From positions 1 through 58,105 of the forward strand of contig LJXT01000006.1 of the NCBI GenBank assembly GCA_001314815.1: a stretch of 58,105 nt of DNA, written 5' to 3'. Every line of letters begins with the position of its first letter. Position 1 is the first letter of the stretch. Of this stretch, positions 7,729 to 14,727 are shown piece by piece. The DNA is from Algoriphagus marincola HL-49. Its GTDB lineage: Bacteria; Bacteroidota; Bacteroidia; Cytophagales; Cyclobacteriaceae. Position numbers and translations under genes: made by a program. Below the pieces are notes generated by a model. It worked only from the letters and a program-made list of their open reading frames with translations, did not search any database and had not been told where the DNA came from.

Positions 7729-8505
7729 ATGAACCGAATACATTATTTATTCAACAACAAGAAGGAGCGGGTGCTCTCGATCTACTTTACCGCTGGTTTT
7801 CCCCATTTGGAGGATACGATTCTTGTAATGGAGGCCATTCAGGCTGGAGGGGCTGACATCATCGAGATCGGTGTGCCTTATTCGGATCCGATAGCGGATG
7901 GTCCGACCATTCAGGATAGCAATAAAATTGCCTTGGACAATGGTATGAGCATGAAAGTGCTTTTTGAGCAGCTCAAAGGTTTTCGTGCCAAAATCCATAT
8001 CCCCGTGGTTCTGATGGGATACTTGAATCCCATCATTCAGTTTGGAATGGAGGACTTTTGTAAAAAGTGCAAAGAAGTCGGAATTGACGGTTTGATTGTT
8101 CCTGATTTGCCGATGCAGCAGTATTTGGATGAATTCAAATCGCTTTTCGAAGAATATGGACTAGTCAACACATTCCTGATTTCCCCACAAACTTCCGAGA
8201 AACGTATTCGGGAAATCGATGAAAATACCGATGGCTTTATTTACATGGTTTCTTCCCATGCCATCACCGGTGCCAAAAGTGGGATCAGCGAAGAGCAGAT
8301 AATCTATTTCAAGCGGGTGCAGGAGATGAATCTTAAAAATCCTCGTCTAATTGGCTTTGGGATTTCCGATGCAGAAACCTTCACAACTGCTTCCAGATAC
8401 AGCCACGGAGCCATTATCGGTTCGGCTTTTATCAAAACTGTCAAAGACTCAAAAAACTTAAGTGAGGATATTAAGAATTACTTACAATCTGTATTGAAAA
8501 ATTGA
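7729..8505 (+). CDS. trpA: Tryptophan synthase alpha chain
   Basis: This 258-residue barrel enzyme splits indole-3-glycerol phosphate and channels indole to TrpB. The catalytic pair is visible as Glu46 and Asp57 in IEIGVPYSDPIADGPTIQ, and the phosphate-binding loops include VSSHAITGAKSG and GFGISDAETF. Length is normal. It is the last trp gene proper; the DAHP synthase gene follows after 115 bases. Confidence 0.97.
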   Translation: MNRIHYLFNNKKERVLSIYFTAGFPHLEDTILVMEAIQAGGADIIEIGVPYSDPIADGPTIQDSNKIALDNGMSMKVLFEQLKGFRAKIHIPVVLMGYLNPIIQFGMEDFCKKCKEVGIDGLIVPDLPMQQYLDEFKSLFEEYGLVNTFLISPQTSEKRIREIDENTDGFIYMVSSHAITGAKSGISEEQIIYFKRVQEMNLKNPRLIGFGISDAETFTTASRYSHGAIIGSAFIKTVKDSKNLSEDIKNYLQSVLKN

Positions 8506-8585
8506 AAGCACTTGTCCGCTGCGGTGGATTTGAAAACCCTTTAAATCAACCCAATCCATACAATTAACCAAAAAGAGTTGGGAAG

Positions 8586-8613
8586 ACTCGTAATCCGTAT
8601 TTCGTAAATCGTA
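8586..8613 (+). repeat. Dispersed CGTATTTCGTA repeat before the DAHP synthase gene
   Basis: CCGTATTTCGTAAATCGTAC repeats the element seen before trpA and ends eight bases before the next start codon. It could be part of the 5' region of the aroF message. Confidence 0.7.
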
Positions 8614-8620
8614 CATAAAA

Positions 8621-9640
8621 ATGATTATTCAACTACAACCCGATATTTCTTCCAAGCAAAAGGAAACCTTGATCGATAAGGTCAACGGAATCGGCTATAA
8701 AACCACAGAAGTCAAGACTCAATTGGGAGATTACCTGATCGGTATTGGCAAGAAAGATTTTGATATCCGTAAAATCGGCCAACTTGATGGGATTCGTGAT
8801 ATCCATATTGTCTCAGATGAGTACAAACTGGTTTCTAAAAAATGGAAGGCCAAACCTACTTCAGTGGACTTGGGAGATGGGGTGTTTATCAAAGATGGAG
8901 AAATGGCGATCATCACCGGCCCATGCTCCATCGAGTCCGAGGAGCAAATCCGCAAAGTCGTCGATCACTGCGTTGAAAACGGCATCCGGATGATGCGGGG
9001 TGGCGTGTTCAAGCCGCGAACTTCCCCTTATGCTTTCCGGGGAATGGGGATCGATGGACTCAAGCTTTGGCATTCCATCGCTTCTGAGGCTGGGATCAAA
9101 ATCGTCACCGAAGTGATGCAGACCTCCCAAATCGAAGAAATGTATCCTTACGTGGATATTTATCAAGTAGGCGCTAGAAATTCCCAAAATTTCAACCTGC
9201 TTGACGAACTCGGAAAAGTAGATAAGGCCGTGATGATCAAGCGTGGGATTTCAGGGACGATTGAGGAATTGCTTCAGTCGGCTGAGTATGTTTTCTCTGG
9301 AGGAAATGAAAAGCTGATTCTCTGCGAAAGAGGAATTAGAACTTACGAAAAGGCTTCAAGAAATACCTTGGACTTGAATGCCATCCCTATTTTGAAAGCG
9401 AAATCTCACCTTCCGGTGATTGTGGATCCGTCCCACGGGATCGGAATCCGGGCCTATGTCCCTCAGATGGCTCTTGCGGGAGTGATGGCTGGAGCTGATG
9501 GAGTTATCTATGAATCCCACGAGATTCCGGAAAAAGCATACTCTGACGGACAGCAGACCTTGGACTTTGCCCAAAGTGCCAGATTAGCTAATTGGATTCG
9601 AGAGAGTTTTGCGATCCGAAAGGGATTTGAGTTGTTGTAA
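8621..9640 (+). CDS. aroF: 3-deoxy-7-phosphoheptulonate synthase, type I-beta with ferredoxin-like N-terminal domain
   Basis: This 339-residue enzyme condenses PEP and erythrose 4-phosphate, the entry to the shikimate pathway. Residues 1 to about 70 form the small ferredoxin-like regulatory domain seen in Thermotoga-type enzymes, and the rest is the catalytic barrel with GPCSIESEEQI, GVFKPRTSPYAFRG, KRGISGTIEE and PVIVDPSHGIG. The total length equals that two-domain class, so no chorismate mutase is fused. In that class the extra domain mediates inhibition by aromatic amino acids; which one here is unknown. Its place after trpA suggests co-regulation of precursor supply with Trp synthesis. 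The symbol is by function; aroG would be equally valid. Confidence 0.93.
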   Translation: MIIQLQPDISSKQKETLIDKVNGIGYKTTEVKTQLGDYLIGIGKKDFDIRKIGQLDGIRDIHIVSDEYKLVSKKWKAKPTSVDLGDGVFIKDGEMAIITGPCSIESEEQIRKVVDHCVENGIRMMRGGVFKPRTSPYAFRGMGIDGLKLWHSIASEAGIKIVTEVMQTSQIEEMYPYVDIYQVGARNSQNFNLLDELGKVDKAVMIKRGISGTIEELLQSAEYVFSGGNEKLILCERGIRTYEKASRNTLDLNAIPILKAKSHLPVIVDPSHGIGIRAYVPQMALAGVMAGADGVIYESHEIPEKAYSDGQQTLDFAQSARLANWIRESFAIRKGFELL

Positions 9641-9722
9641 AGGTTTATTTCCTTTTTGAAGTAATTAAGAACTGTTTTTTTTACTCAGGGAAATTAGAAC
9701 GTTTTCAAAAAAATGATTGGCT

Positions 9723-9953
9723 ATGAAGGTTGTGAACAAAACCGACTTTAGGGAAAACTTGAAGAAATGGTTTGATCTGGTTATAGACGATTTGGAGGAA
9801 GTGATTATAAAAAGGAAAGACAACCGTGACCTGGTTTTCATTTCTTTGGATGAATACAATTCACTGAAGGAAACCTGCTATTTGCTCTCCGGTAAAAACC
9901 GTGAGATTATCATGAAATCGCTTGAGGAAGCGAAAGCGGGAAAAATTCATTGA
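9723..9953 (+). CDS. Phd/YefM-family antitoxin
   Basis: This 76-residue protein begins MKVVNKTDFRENLKKWFD and continues with EEVIIKRKDNRDLVFISLDEYNSLKET, the standard Phd/YefM fold (N-terminal DNA-binding half, C-terminal toxin-binding helix). ATG 9723 is chosen over an in-frame TTG at 9717. Antitoxins of this type repress their own promoter and neutralise YoeB. The expected toxin gene follows at 9972 but is broken, so this antitoxin now seems unpaired. Confidence 0.85.
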   Translation: MKVVNKTDFRENLKKWFDLVIDDLEEVIIKRKDNRDLVFISLDEYNSLKETCYLLSGKNREIIMKSLEEAKAGKIH

Positions 9954-9971
9954 AAGACCAGTGATTGAAAA

Positions 9972-10094
9972 ATGAGAGTTGTATGGACGGGGACGGCTTG
10001 GGAGGTTTACCTCTATTGGCGAACCATAGACAAGAAAAATTTCAAGCGAATCATTACTAGCGAATTTGAGAAAGGTCCTGTCTTCCTACGATAG
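9972..10094 (+). pseudogene. Truncated YoeB-type toxin
   Basis: The frame reads MRVVWTGTAWEVYLYWRTID and then KKNFKRI before stopping at TAG 10092-10094 after 40 residues. Intact YoeB proteins are about 85 residues and begin with the same W...YLYW...DK...KRI pattern. The catalytic C-terminal half is missing. Similarity stops around 10055-10070, exactly where the 3' end of the convergent parE gene begins, and the last codons are antisense to parE. It therefore looks cut by the arrival of the ParDE module or by a deletion. It lies 18 bases after the YefM-like gene, the normal antitoxin-toxin order. Confidence 0.75.
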
Positions 10095-10344
10095 CCATTA
10101 TTTCTACGATTTCTTGATTGATTTTAAAGTAAATACTTTCACTGCCACAGACACAACGCCTATATCCTGACTTAATGTGCTCCATTGATTCGAAAGAGAA
10201 GGGCCTTTGAGCGATCATTTCAAAACAATTAAATAAATTGTTGTAATATTTATCCGCTTGACTCATCCCAAATTGTTCCACCCCAAACAGGTAAATACGA
10301 ATCAAATCATTTTTTGCCTCCTGACTTAATTTATAATCAGCCAT
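10057..10344 (-). CDS. parE: ParE-family toxin
   Basis: This 95-residue protein begins MADYKLSQEAKNDLIRIYLFGVEQFG and contains HIKSGYRRCVCGSESIYFKI and IMAIVGRQDLSQIR, the ParE pattern. ParE toxins act on DNA gyrase; that target is known for the family and not shown here. The gene overlaps parD by 8 bases and has a normal length. Its 3' end overlaps the YoeB remnant on the other strand (10057-10094). Confidence 0.88.
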   Translation of the reverse strand: MADYKLSQEAKNDLIRIYLFGVEQFGMSQADKYYNNLFNCFEMIAQRPFSFESMEHIKSGYRRCVCGSESIYFKINQEIVEIMAIVGRQDLSQIR

Positions 10345-10576
10345 TGATCAGTTTCTGGGCTTCAGCCAGGATTTGTTCTTTATTTTGGGAGGTAAACCCA
10401 CCTTTTTCAGCCTTTTCTAATTTAGTTCTCAGCCAATTGATTTCAGCCTGCTGTTTTCTTGCTTGTCGAATCAGATCATTGATTAATTCACTTTTGCTGG
10501 AGTATTCTTGATTATCCACTTGGGATTTAAGCCACTCGTCATTGGGAGTGGTTAGAGAAATACTTTGTCTTGCCAT
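10337..10576 (-). CDS. parD: ParD-family antitoxin
   Basis: This 79-residue protein begins MARQSISLTTPNDEWLKSQV, a ribbon-helix-helix start, followed by SSKSELINDLIRQARKQQAEI and a charged C-terminal helix that would hold ParE. The ATG at 10574-10576 is chosen over an upstream in-frame start at 10624, which lacks family similarity and would cover the operator. It overlaps parE by 8 bases. ParD normally represses its own operon, and a palindrome lies just upstream. Confidence 0.87.
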   Translation of the reverse strand: MARQSISLTTPNDEWLKSQVDNQEYSSKSELINDLIRQARKQQAEINWLRTKLEKAEKGGFTSQNKEQILAEAQKLING

Positions 10577-10591
10577 AATTACCTTGTTTGA

Positions 10592-10603
10592 TGTAAAAAT
10601 ACA
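10592..10603. promoter_or_regulatory. Candidate ParD operator palindrome
   Basis: TGTAAAAATACA is a short inverted repeat (TGTA, AAAA, TACA) 16 bases upstream of the parD start, a typical place for a ribbon-helix-helix operator. No promoter could be assigned with confidence. Confidence 0.35.
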
Positions 10604-10764
10604 CCAAAAACGAATCACTTTCAAAATTGATTCGGAGTGAATCTTTTAAAAATCAAAGGATTTGATTACAAAGCCTTCATCATTCTCTTTTTGTCCCTGT
10701 AGGAGTTGAAATGAGCATCCCCCTATTTTTAGGAAATATCTCATAATTAATCCATCTTTTTAAT

Positions 10765-10941
10765 ATGAGAACCTACTGAGCAAAGTCACGCCAGGAGCTT
10801 GCCCTAGAGTTTGGGATTTCTCCTAAAACCCTTAGCAGATGGATTCAAAAAGAAAATCTGCCTATTACTAAAGGCTTGATTTCCCCAAAAGAGCAAGAAC
10901 TGATTTATTCGAGATTTGGGATGCCCCGAATGGCCTTATGA
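10765..10941 (+). pseudogene. Broken small HTH protein
   Basis: The frame starts ATG AGA ACC TAC and hits TGA at 10777-10779, then stays open to TGA at 10939-10941. The later part reads KSRQELALEFGISPKTLSRW and then IQKENLPITKGLISPKEQEL, a helix-turn-helix of the kind carried by small Bacteroidota DNA-binding proteins from mobile elements. The in-frame stop at codon 5 and lack of a good downstream start make it a likely relic. It lies in the 670-base stretch between parD and phhA, next to the toxin-antitoxin debris. Confidence 0.5.
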
Positions 10942-10995
10942 ATTAGATTTTTTGATTTGAGCCAAGATAAACTTTTGACCACTTGTAAAATAAGC

Positions 10996-11026
10996 TTGTG
11001 TTGGTTCATTTCCCTTTGTAAATTCA
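10996..11026 (+). promoter_or_regulatory. Weak promoter candidate for the phhA-his leader
   Basis: TTG (10996-10998) and TAAATTCA (11019-11026) are 20 bases apart, the spacing of the Bacteroidota -33/-7 elements, but the -7 box is imperfect. Transcription would start near 11031, at the leader start codon, so the message would be almost leaderless. Confidence 0.3.
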
Positions 11027-11030
11027 CACC

Positions 11031-11084
11031 GTGAATCCAACCCCAAGAACCTATATTCATCATTCCCACTATCCGCTTCAATGA
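11031..11084 (+). CDS. Tyr/His-rich leader peptide of the phhA-hisHAFIE operon
   Basis: A short frame starting with GTG at 11031 reads VNPTPRTYIHHSHYPLQ (the first residue would be Met) and stops at TGA 11082-11084. Five of seven consecutive codons are Tyr or His (TAT, CAT, CAT, CAC, TAT at 11052-11072). It is followed by a strong terminator (11123-11154) and alternative pairings that include the terminator's left arm. This is the architecture of an amino-acid attenuator. The downstream operon makes Tyr (PhhA) and His (HisH, A, F, IE), which fits the codons. The frame is bounded upstream by TAA at 11019-11021, so GTG is the only usual start. No ribosome-binding site is expected in this phylum. 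Confidence 0.7.
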   Translation: MNPTPRTYIHHSHYPLQ

Positions 11085-11133
11085 AGGAATGGGATAAGTA
11101 TGGTTTCTTGCGAACGATATTAAAGCCTATTCC
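11070..11133 (+). promoter_or_regulatory. Alternative hairpins of the Tyr/His attenuator
   Basis: GGAATGGG (11086-11093) can pair with CCTATTCC (11126-11133), the left arm of the terminator, giving an antiterminator of 8 pairs with one G-U. The same strand is otherwise held in an upstream hairpin made of TATCC/GGATA (11070-11074 with 11092-11096) and CTTC/GAAG (11076-11079 with 11083-11086). A ribosome stalled on the His/Tyr codons would open that hairpin and free the antiterminator strand. No folding program was run. Confidence 0.65.
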
Positions 11134-11154
11134 AATTGCGGGATGGGCTTTTTC
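11123..11154 (+). terminator. Leader terminator before phhA
   Basis: AAGCCTATTCC (11123-11133) pairs along its full length with GGGATGGGCTT (11140-11150), with two G-U pairs and a six-base loop, followed by T residues. It lies 38 bases after the leader-peptide stop and 93 bases before phhA. Confidence 0.8.
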
Positions 11155-11247
11155 GTTTTAAGGAGAAGATCGCTCGGAGGGTTTTTAAAAAGAGCTGAAA
11201 CCCAAGGAAAGATTAAAAGTTAGATAAATATAAACCCAAATAGAAAT

Positions 11248-12030
11248 ATGACTGATAAACCGAAAGACTGGGTCTTTAGCGACCCGAGATTACAAGACCT
11301 CAGGCAGGAATATGAAGCCTATACGGCAGAAGATTTTAAGGTGTGGAAGATTCTCTATGAGCGACAGATGCCAAATCTGCCTAAAGCAGCTTCACAGGCC
11401 TATTTGGATGGGGTGGAGATTGTAAAATTCACTGCTGACCGCATTGCTAATTTCGAGGAACTCAATAAGATTTTGAAGGAAACTACAGGATGGGCTGTGC
11501 AAGTTGTGCCGGGCTTGATCGATGATGATTTGTTCTTCGGCTTGCTAAACAACCGAAGATTTCCTTCTTCCACCTGGCTTCGTAAAATGGAGCAGTTGGA
11601 TTATCTGGAGGAGCCGGATATGTTCCACGATGCCTTTGCACACATGCCTTTACTGACCAATCAGCCCTACGTGGACTTTTTGGAGAAGCTATCAGGCATT
11701 GCCCTAAAGCATATCGATGATCCATGGGCGATTCAGTTGCTCAGCCGAATTTATTGGTTTACGATTGAGTTTGGCTTGATTCGGGAAAACGGGGAATTGA
11801 AAATCTACGGAGCTGGAATTTTAAGCTCAGCTGGTGAAACAAAATTCTCCCTTTCTGATGAACCCGCACACTATCCGTATGAGGTGCGCCGAATTATGAA
11901 TCAGGAGTATTGGAAGAATAAATTCCAGGATAAATACTTCGTGATCGAAAGTTATGAGCAACTTTACAACTCCATTCCGGAAATAGAAGCGGTTTTGGAG
12001 GAAATGTTAGCTGAAAATAAGGTAAAATAA
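11248..12030 (+). CDS. phhA: Phenylalanine 4-monooxygenase
   Basis: This 260-residue pterin-dependent, iron-containing hydroxylase converts Phe to Tyr. The iron ligands are visible as His127 and His132 in DMFHDAFAHMP and Glu174 in FTIEFGL, with spacing close to the well-studied bacterial enzymes. There is no N-terminal regulatory ACT domain, as usual in bacteria. It is the first gene after the Tyr/His leader and precedes hisH by 136 bases, on the same strand. No pterin carbinolamine dehydratase gene is in the window. It could serve Tyr synthesis or Phe breakdown; the attenuator context favours Tyr synthesis. Confidence 0.93.
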   Translation: MTDKPKDWVFSDPRLQDLRQEYEAYTAEDFKVWKILYERQMPNLPKAASQAYLDGVEIVKFTADRIANFEELNKILKETTGWAVQVVPGLIDDDLFFGLLNNRRFPSSTWLRKMEQLDYLEEPDMFHDAFAHMPLLTNQPYVDFLEKLSGIALKHIDDPWAIQLLSRIYWFTIEFGLIRENGELKIYGAGILSSAGETKFSLSDEPAHYPYEVRRIMNQEYWKNKFQDKYFVIESYEQLYNSIPEIEAVLEEMLAENKVK

Positions 12031-12050
12031 AAGCTAAATAGTAGCGCTTG

Positions 12051-12155
12051 GAAATACGATTGAAATACATACTGACAAGTCAGGATGAAATAAGGTAGAA
12101 ATATTTCTAATTATTTCGCCCCGGGGAGCCGGGGCTTATTTCTACAGTATTTCAG
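12051..12155. repeat. GAAATAC palindromic element, copy 1 (phhA-hisH gap)
   Basis: The element starts GAAATACGATTGAAATAC and ends with the inverted form TACAGTATTTCAG. Inside are two hairpins, CTGAC/GTCAG (12072-12083) and GCCCCGG/CCGGGGC (12118-12135), each next to GAAATAA or TTATTTC. The GC-rich hairpin could also weaken transcription after phhA, but no T run follows directly. Confidence 0.7.
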
Positions 12156-12166
12156 ATTAGAATAAA

Positions 12167-12763
12167 ATGAAAATAGCCGTAATCAAATACAACGCCGGCA
12201 ATGTGCAGTCGGTCTTGTATGCGCTGGAGCGATTGGGAGCTGAAGCTGAGCTAACCGATGATCCGGAGAAAATCTTAAATGCCGATAAGGTCATTTTTCC
12301 TGGTCAGGGAGAAGCGAGTACCGCAATGACTTATCTCAAAGCTAGAAAACTAGATCAGTTGATTCGGGAAATCAATCAACCCTTTTTAGGGGTTTGTTTG
12401 GGTTTGCAATTGCTTTGCGAGCATTCAGAGGAGAATAATACGGAATGCTTGGGGATCTTTCCGGTGAAGGTGAAGAAGTTTATTCCCGAAAATTCCCAGG
12501 AGTTCAAAGTTCCCCACATTGGCTGGAATGAGTTGGAGAATCTGGCCGATAACGTCCTTCTGAAGGATCTACCTGACCCAAAATTCCTTTATTATGTGCA
12601 TAGCTACTATGCGGAATTGAGTGAATCTACGATTGCCACCACGCATTACATTCATGACTTTACCGCGATTCTTCATCGGGATAATTATTGGGCGATTCAA
12701 GCCCACCCGGAGAAAAGCAGTACGGTTGGAGAGAAGTTGCTGAGTAATTTTCTTTCGATTTAA
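12167..12763 (+). CDS. hisH: Imidazole glycerol phosphate synthase, glutaminase subunit
   Basis: This 198-residue class I amidotransferase feeds ammonia to HisF. It starts MKIAVIKYNAGNVQSVLYAL, has the catalytic Cys77 in GVCLGLQLLCE, and the His/Glu pair in the C-terminal IQAHPEKSS. Length is normal. It is the first his gene here; hisG, hisD, hisC and hisB, which often precede it in Bacteroidota, are not in the window. hisA follows after 104 bases, and hisF, its partner, comes next. Confidence 0.96.
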   Translation: MKIAVIKYNAGNVQSVLYALERLGAEAELTDDPEKILNADKVIFPGQGEASTAMTYLKARKLDQLIREINQPFLGVCLGLQLLCEHSEENNTECLGIFPVKVKKFIPENSQEFKVPHIGWNELENLADNVLLKDLPDPKFLYYVHSYYAELSESTIATTHYIHDFTAILHRDNYWAIQAHPEKSSTVGEKLLSNFLSI

Positions 12764-12793
12764 AAATACGAAATACGAGGTACGAAATACGAC
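12762..12793 (-). repeat. Dispersed CGTATTTCGTA repeat in the hisH-hisA gap
   Basis: On the plus strand this reads AAATACGAAATACGAGGTAC and onward, the reverse complement of the element found before trpA and aroF. Confidence 0.7.
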
Positions 12794-12867
12794 CGAAATC
12801 AAAATCAACTTAACAACTTTACCAATTTTAACCTTTCTATTTAATTTTCCAATCTTTCAATTCGCAT

Positions 12868-13590
12868 ATGTTTATCATTCCCGCCATAGACCTTATAGAT
12901 GGTAAGTGCGTTCGTCTCAGTCAAGGCGATTACAGCAGCAAAAAAGAATATCACGACGACCCTGTGGAAATGGCTAAGCGTTTTGAAGACGCAGGCATTA
13001 CCCGACTGCATTTGGTCGATCTTGACGGTGCCAAAGCTAAAAAAATCGTAAATGATCAAGTGCTGTTGGATATCACTCAGAAAACCAGTTTGAAAGTAGA
13101 TTTTGGAGGAGGAGTTCAAAGTGAAGAAGAGATCGAAAAAGCATTTTATCTGGGTGCATCTCAGGTGACTGGAGGTTCTGTAGCGGTAAAAAAGCCTAAC
13201 ATGTTCAAATCTTGGTTGATTACCTATGGTCCGGAAAAACTTATCTTGGGAGCTGATGCCAAAGACCGTAAGATTGCGATTCACGGTTGGGAAGAGACTA
13301 CTGAGCAAGAGGTGATTGCTTTCATTAAGACCTACTTCCAACTGGGAGTTCGCTATGTGATCTGCACGGATGTGGCTAAAGACGGTTTGCTCCAAGGTCC
13401 ATCGGTGGAATTGTATCAAGAAATCATGGAAGAGATTCCTGATCTAAAGCTGATAGCCAGTGGAGGAGTTTCCTCAGTAAAGGATTTGGAAGAGTTGGAG
13501 AAAATTGGGGTCTATGGAGCCATTGTCGGAAAAGCCTATTATGAAGGGAAGGTGAGTTTGGAAGAATTAGCAGAATTCAATTCAAGATAG
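12868..13590 (+). CDS. hisA: ProFAR isomerase
   Basis: This 240-residue (beta/alpha)8 enzyme opens the ribose of ProFAR to PRFAR. The start MFIIPAIDLIDGKCVRLSQGD is typical, with the catalytic Asp in PAIDLIDG and a second acid in CTDVAKDGLLQGP; the phosphate sites are FGGGVQ and ASGGVSS. Length is normal. It sits between hisH and hisF, the common order. Confidence 0.97.
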   Translation: MFIIPAIDLIDGKCVRLSQGDYSSKKEYHDDPVEMAKRFEDAGITRLHLVDLDGAKAKKIVNDQVLLDITQKTSLKVDFGGGVQSEEEIEKAFYLGASQVTGGSVAVKKPNMFKSWLITYGPEKLILGADAKDRKIAIHGWEETTEQEVIAFIKTYFQLGVRYVICTDVAKDGLLQGPSVELYQEIMEEIPDLKLIASGGVSSVKDLEELEKIGVYGAIVGKAYYEGKVSLEELAEFNSR

Positions 13591-13723
13591 AAATATGCTT
13601 CGCGCCTGCCTGTCGACAGGCAGGAAATAAGTTGAAATACGCTTTGCGAAATATTTCCCAGACTTTCAGTATCCACTTATTTCTTCCCGATTATTCGGGA
13701 TTTATTTCAATTGTATTTCAATC
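13588..13723. repeat. GAAATAC palindromic element, copy 2 (hisA-hisF gap)
   Basis: It fills the whole gap. The perfect 20-base palindrome CCTGCCTGTCGACAGGCAGG lies at 13605-13624, and CCCGA/TCGGG (13686-13699) is bracketed by TTATTTC copies. The right end, TTTCAATTGTATTTCAATCG, is the inverse of the left end of copy 1, so this copy is in the opposite orientation. Confidence 0.7.
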
Positions 13724-13725
13724 GT

Positions 13726-14481
13726 ATGTTGACAAAAAGAATCATTCCCTGCCTCGATATCAAAGACGGTCGCACCGTCAAAGGAGTCAATTTTGTCCAG
13801 CTCCGGGATGCCGGTGATCCGGTGGAGTTGGCGAAGATTTATTCGGATGAAGGTGCGGACGAACTCGTCTTTTTGGATATTACTGCTACCGTTGATAAGC
13901 GAAAAACTTTGGCTGAATTGGTGACTAAGGTTGCCATGGCGATCAATATTCCCTTTACGGTCGGGGGAGGAATTTCTACGGTAGAAGATGTGAAGGTTTT
14001 GCTAAATGCTGGTGCGGATAAAATCTCCATCAATTCAGCAGCGGTCAAAAATCCAGGTGTGATTGATGAAATGGCTCGGGAGTTCGGTTCGCAATGCATC
14101 GTGGTCGCCATCGATACCCGGGATGTGGATGGTACAGACTATGTGCATACGCATGGGGGGAGGAAACCAACTTTGCTCAAAACCCAGGCCTGGGCTCAGG
14201 AAGTCGCTGATCGGGGCGCAGGTGAGATTTTGCTCACTTCCATGGATCATGACGGTACCAAAGCCGGATTTGCGAATGAATTGACTGCGGAGATTTCGGC
14301 GGCACTTTCCATCCCGGTGATTGCCTCAGGCGGTGCGGGTACCATGCCTCATTTCAAAGATGTGTTTACCTTTGGAAAAGCAGACGCTGCTTTGGCAGCG
14401 AGTATTTTCCACTTTAAAGAAATTCCTATTCCTGAATTGAAAAGTTATTTGATTGGGGAGGGAATATCGATTAGAAAGTAA
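13726..14481 (+). CDS. hisF: Imidazole glycerol phosphate synthase, cyclase subunit
   Basis: This 251-residue barrel enzyme uses HisH-derived ammonia to make imidazole glycerol phosphate and AICAR. It starts [20 protein letters not shown], with the catalytic Asp in CLDIKDG and the second in [14 protein letters not shown] 13726 is chosen over an upstream in-frame start at 13711 because the family begins at MLTKR. The start lies two bases after the end of the repeat element. Confidence 0.97.
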   Translation: MLTKRIIPCLDIKDGRTVKGVNFVQLRDAGDPVELAKIYSDEGADELVFLDITATVDKRKTLAELVTKVAMAINIPFTVGGGISTVEDVKVLLNAGADKISINSAAVKNPGVIDEMAREFGSQCIVVAIDTRDVDGTDYVHTHGGRKPTLLKTQAWAQEVADRGAGEILLTSMDHDGTKAGFANELTAEISAALSIPVIASGGAGTMPHFKDVFTFGKADAALAASIFHFKEIPIPELKSYLIGEGISIRK

Positions 14482-14512
14482 CCTTTGAGGTTTTTTAGAC
14501 CTCGGAGGTTTT
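14480..14512. repeat. CCTTTGAGG palindromic repeat, copy 1
   Basis: AACCTTTGAGGTTTTTTAGA is followed by CCTCGGAGGTTT, an imperfect palindrome. It begins at the hisF stop codon. Two more copies lie in the same gap (14657-14688 and 14728-14761). Confidence 0.7.
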
Positions 14513-14526
14513 AATTAGTTATTGGA

Positions 14527-14654
14527 GAAATACAATAGAAATACGTTGAAATGTGGCCCTTTAAAACGGGTCGAAATATTGGATATACTCTTTCCGTTTT
14601 TATTTCACCCTGACTTGTCAGGGTATATTTCTATGATGTTTCCATTGTGTTTCG
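14527..14654. repeat. GAAATAC palindromic element, copy 3 (hisF-hisIE gap)
   Basis: It starts GAAATACAATAGAAATAC and ends with the inverse-like GTTTCCATTGTGTTTCG. The main internal hairpin is CCCTGAC/GTCAGGG (14608-14623), flanked by TATTTC and TATATTTC. The hairpin core sequence differs from the other copies while the flanks are kept. Confidence 0.65.
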
Positions 14655-14656
14655 AT

Positions 14657-14688
14657 AACCTTTGAGGTCTATTCGACCTCGAAGGTTT
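14657..14688. repeat. CCTTTGAGG palindromic repeat, copy 2
   Basis: AACCTTTGAGGTCTATTCGA continues with CCTCGAAGGTTT, forming a long near-palindrome. It lies directly after the GAAATAC element. Confidence 0.75.
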
Positions 14689-14727
14689 TAGGAAAGGAAA
14701 GAATACTCAGTTGTTATATTAACTATC

